Source: Liolophura sinensis
Taxonomy: Eukaryota; Mollusca; Polyplacophora; Chitonida; Chitonidae
Length of the DNA: 64,000 bases
Assembly (NCBI RefSeq): GCF_032854445.1
Contig: NW_027018005.1
Span: 62,001 to 126,000 of the forward strand
Reading direction: 5' to 3'
Shown here: piece by piece, positions 61,801-64,000 of the stretch
Layout of the letters: each line of letters opens with the position of its first letter
How positions within the stretch are numbered: position 1 is the first letter of the stretch
The notes under the pieces: model-generated
What the model was told of the DNA's origin: nothing
Database searches by the model: none
What the model saw: the letters and a program-made list of their open reading frames with translations, nothing else
Made by a program: the position numbers and the translations under genes

Positions 61801-63591
61801 AAAGACCAGGCAAAAATGCAAAATTGGAAAAATTGTTCCAGTGCTGCTGGTAAGAGGCTAATCCGACGTATTTTGTGACGAGAAATCGAATGGTGCAAAC
61901 CGCGTTGCTCTTCGACCAATACTTTTGGCTGTAGCGACAATTGAATGATTATTGATGTCATAATCACGTGCCCAGCAACGGCTCTTACTCCATGGAAACC
62001 AGGGAAATTTGCAATTTTTTAACAGCTGCCGATGCCTGGCCCAATTTTGCATGTTTTGGCACCTTATAAATGTGGGTCAGTGTTTAGTTGTACTTTTTAC
62101 AGCAGACTGTATCAAGTACCTTGTGTTTTTTATGTACAAATGGTCTGGTTTTTCTACACGTAGATAAAGACATTGAGATTGTCTTGGACTGAGAAGTAAG
62201 ACAATTGCTGGGTGAGTTAAATGGGCTTAGCCCAAAGATTTGACGTCTTCTGGGCTACCGAAGGGCACATAACTTATAGTCAAAAGTTGAATATAGTAAT
62301 GACCAGTCGCGATTGTACAGAGTACAGTGTAGCCGATTTCAATTAACAAAAAGACCAGGCAAAAATGCAAAAGTGGAAAAACTGTTCCAGTGCTGCTGGT
62401 AAGAGGCTAATCCGACGTATTTTGTGACGAGAAATCGAATGGTGCAAACCGCGTTGCTCTCCGACCAATACTTTTGGCTGTAGCGACAATTGAATGATCA
62501 TTTATGTCATAATCACGTGCCCAGCAACGGCTCTTACTCCATGGAAACCAGGGAAATTTGCAATTTGTCAACAGCTGCCGATGCCTGGCTCAATTCCGAA
62601 TCTTTTGGCACCTTACTGAAGTGGGTCAGTGTTCAGTTGTACTTTTTACAGCAGACTGTATCAAGTACCTTGTGTTTTTCACGTACAAATGGTGTGGTTT
62701 TTCTACACGTAGATAAAGACATTGAGATTGTCTTCGACTTAGAAGTAAGGCAATTGCTGGGTGAGTTAAATGCGCTTAGCCCAAAGATTTGACGTCTTCT
62801 GGGCTACCGAAGGGCACATAACATATAGTCAAAAGTTGAATATAGTAATGACCAGTCGCGATTGTACATAGTACAGTGTGGCCGATTTCAATTAACAAAA
62901 AGACCAGGCAAAAATGCAAAAGTGGAAAAATTGTTCCAGTGCTGCTGGTAAGAGGCTAATTCGACGTATTTTGTGACGACAAATCGAATGGTGCAAACCG
63001 CGTTGCTCTCCGACCAATACTTTTCCCTGTAGTGACAATTGAATGATCATTTATGTCATAATCACGTGCCCAGCAACGGCTCTTACTCCATGGAAACCAG
63101 GGAAATTTGCAATTTTTCAACAGCTGCCGATGCCTGGCTCAATTCCGCATCTTTTGGCACCTTATTCATGTGGGTCTGTGGTCAGTTGTACTTTTTACAG
63201 CAGACTGTATCAAGTACCTTGTGTTTTTCACGTACAAATGGTGTGGATTTTCTACACGTAGATAAAGACATTGAGATTGTCTTGCACTTAGAAGTAAGAC
63301 AATTGCTGGGTGAGTTAAATGGGCTTAGCCCAAAGATTTCAGGTCCTCTGGGCTACCGAAGGGCACATAACTTATAGTCAAAAGTTGAATATAGTAATGA
63401 CCAGTCGCGATTGTACAGAGTACAGTGTAGCCGATTTCAATTAACAAAAAGACCCGGTAAAAATGCAAAAGTGGAAAAACTGTTCCAGTGCTGCTGGAAA
63501 GAGTCTAATCCGACGTATTTTGTGACGAGAAATCGAATGGTGCAAACCGCGTTGCTCTCCGACCAATACTTTTGGCTGTAGTGACAATTGA
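60298..63591 (+). repeat. Array section J: 6 monomers including a 4-mer tandem duplication
   Basis: Monomers start at 60298, 60847, 61396, 61945, 62494 and 63043, all exactly 549 bp. 60298/60847/61396 match 62494/63043/63592 at 2,196-bp (four-unit) spacing. Shared markers are caatttgtcaac with ccgaatc, ttttccctgtag, gacccggtaaa, gaaagagtctaatc and ttatttcataatc. The intervening unit at 61945 is of the ataaatgtggg type and carries a ttttgcatgttttgg variant. Confidence 0.96.
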
Positions 63592-64000
63592 ATGATCATT
63601 TATTTCATAATCACGTGCCCAGCAACGGCTCTTACTCCATGGAAACCAGGGAAATTTGCAATTTTTCAACAGCTGCCGATGCCTGGCTCAATTCCGCATC
63701 TTTTGGCACCTTACTGAAGTGGGTCAGTGTTCAGTTGTACTTTTTACAGCAGACTGTATCAAGTATCTTGTGTTTTTCACGTACAAATGGTCTGGTTTTT
63801 CTACACGTAGATAAAGACATTGAGATTGTCTTGCACTTAAAAGTAAGACAATTGCTGGGTGAGTTAAATGGGCTTAGCCCAAAGATTTCAGGTCTTCTGG
63901 GCTACCGAAGGGCACATAACTTATAGTCAAAAGTTGAATATAGTAATGACCAGTCGCGATTGTACAGAGTACAGTGTAGCCGATTTCAATTAACAAAAAG
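62494..64000 (+). repeat. 4-monomer tandem duplication, copy 2 (partner 60,298-61,800)
   Basis: This copy is truncated by the window end, so the full extent of the four-unit cycle cannot be seen. The units at 62494 and 63043 also match 53710 and 54259 closely. Confidence 0.92.
63592..64000 (+). repeat. Partial monomer at right edge (409 of 549 bp)
   Basis: The last copy is cut by the window end in the attaacaaaaag segment. It matches the unit at 61396 almost base for base. One visible difference is cttaaaag near 63,836-63,843, where the partner has cttagaag. The array evidently continues beyond the window. Confidence 0.97.

Larger units (their letters stand above)
1..64000 (+). repeat. Satellite DNA array, 549-bp monomer, about 116.6 head-to-tail copies
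   Basis: The same 549-bp unit repeats from edge to edge with no interruption and no inversion. Anchoring on the ATG within AATGATCATT gives 115 complete units between 481 and 63,592, and the net length drift over all of them is only -24 bp. 81 of 115 units are exactly 549 bp. Copies differ by scattered substitutions and by blocks of linked variants, so the array is a mosaic of monomer subtypes. All frames on both strands contain stops that recur in most copies, and the open stretches are broken in many copies, so no protein is encoded. Arrays of this size and homogeneity are typical of eukaryotic constitutive heterochromatin. Whether this one is centromeric, pericentromeric or elsewhere cannot be told from the window. 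I do not recognise the family name. Confidence 0.98.

Noticed and set aside
477-63926. Many open reading frames of 60-137 codons on both strands, repeated every 549 bp
   Set aside because: They are the same few frames of the monomer. Many need a TTG or other non-ATG start, they are interrupted by stops or frameshifts in a large share of copies, they overlap on opposite strands, and they show no recognisable domain. No CDS is called.
1-64000. CRISPR array
   Set aside because: The repeat unit is 549 bp of continuous similarity. There are no short repeats separated by unique spacers.
1-64000. Ribosomal or other tandem RNA gene cluster
   Set aside because: No rRNA, 5S, tRNA or histone-gene sequence is recognisable in the monomer, and no Pol III A/B box pair was seen.
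1-64000. Transposable-element origin (terminal inverted repeats, LTRs, transposase relic)
   Set aside because: No long terminal repeats or inverted ends bound the monomer, and no translated frame resembles a transposase or reverse transcriptase that I can recognise.

Overview
The whole 64-kb window is one uninterrupted, head-to-tail satellite DNA array. The repeat unit is 549 bp, and every copy is in the same orientation. I anchored each copy on the ATG inside the palindrome AATGATCATT. The first anchor is at 481 and the last at 63,592, which gives 115 complete monomers plus a 480-bp partial copy at the left edge and a 409-bp partial copy at the right edge (about 116.6 copies). Of the 115 intervals between anchors, 81 are exactly 549 bp; the rest differ by 1-8 bp through small indels. 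I found no credible protein-coding gene, RNA gene, transposon insertion, CRISPR array or unique sequence.

Organism: this is eukaryotic heterochromatin-type sequence (centromeric, pericentromeric, subtelomeric, or a B or sex chromosome). One hand-counted monomer (49,862-50,410) has about 41% GC and 17 CpG dinucleotides, against roughly 23 expected from composition. The mild CpG depletion argues weakly against a heavily methylated vertebrate germline. I do not recognise the satellite family and will not name a species.

Layout: (a) 481-9,256, 16 monomers of mixed types with an older 8-monomer duplication. (b) 9,257-22,432, 24 consecutive monomers each exactly 549 bp, with nested 10-mer, 9-mer and 4-mer duplications. 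(c) 22,433-28,461, a near-perfect 5-monomer tandem duplication (2,742-bp spacing). (d) 28,462-38,343, a near-perfect 9-monomer tandem duplication (4,941-bp spacing). (e) 38,344-47,122, related 5-mer blocks, two of them full of single-base indels that look like uncorrected sequence or assembly filler. (f) 47,123-63,591, 30 monomers with 12-mer, 3-mer and 4-mer spaced duplications. (g) 63,592-64,000, a truncated last copy.

How it works: monomers fall into a few types, defined mainly by a variable cassette about 120-150 bp after the anchor and a second one about 285-300 bp after it. Types are shuffled along the array, and long runs of types recur at spacings of 3, 4, 5, 8, 9, 10 and 12 monomers. 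That is the pattern expected from unequal crossing-over and gene conversion, not from selection on a gene. No single regular higher-order repeat covers the window. The most interesting signals are the recent segmental duplications, a clean 66-bp conversion patch, two competing hairpins and a palindrome cluster conserved in the monomer, and the noisy blocks that need read-level checking.
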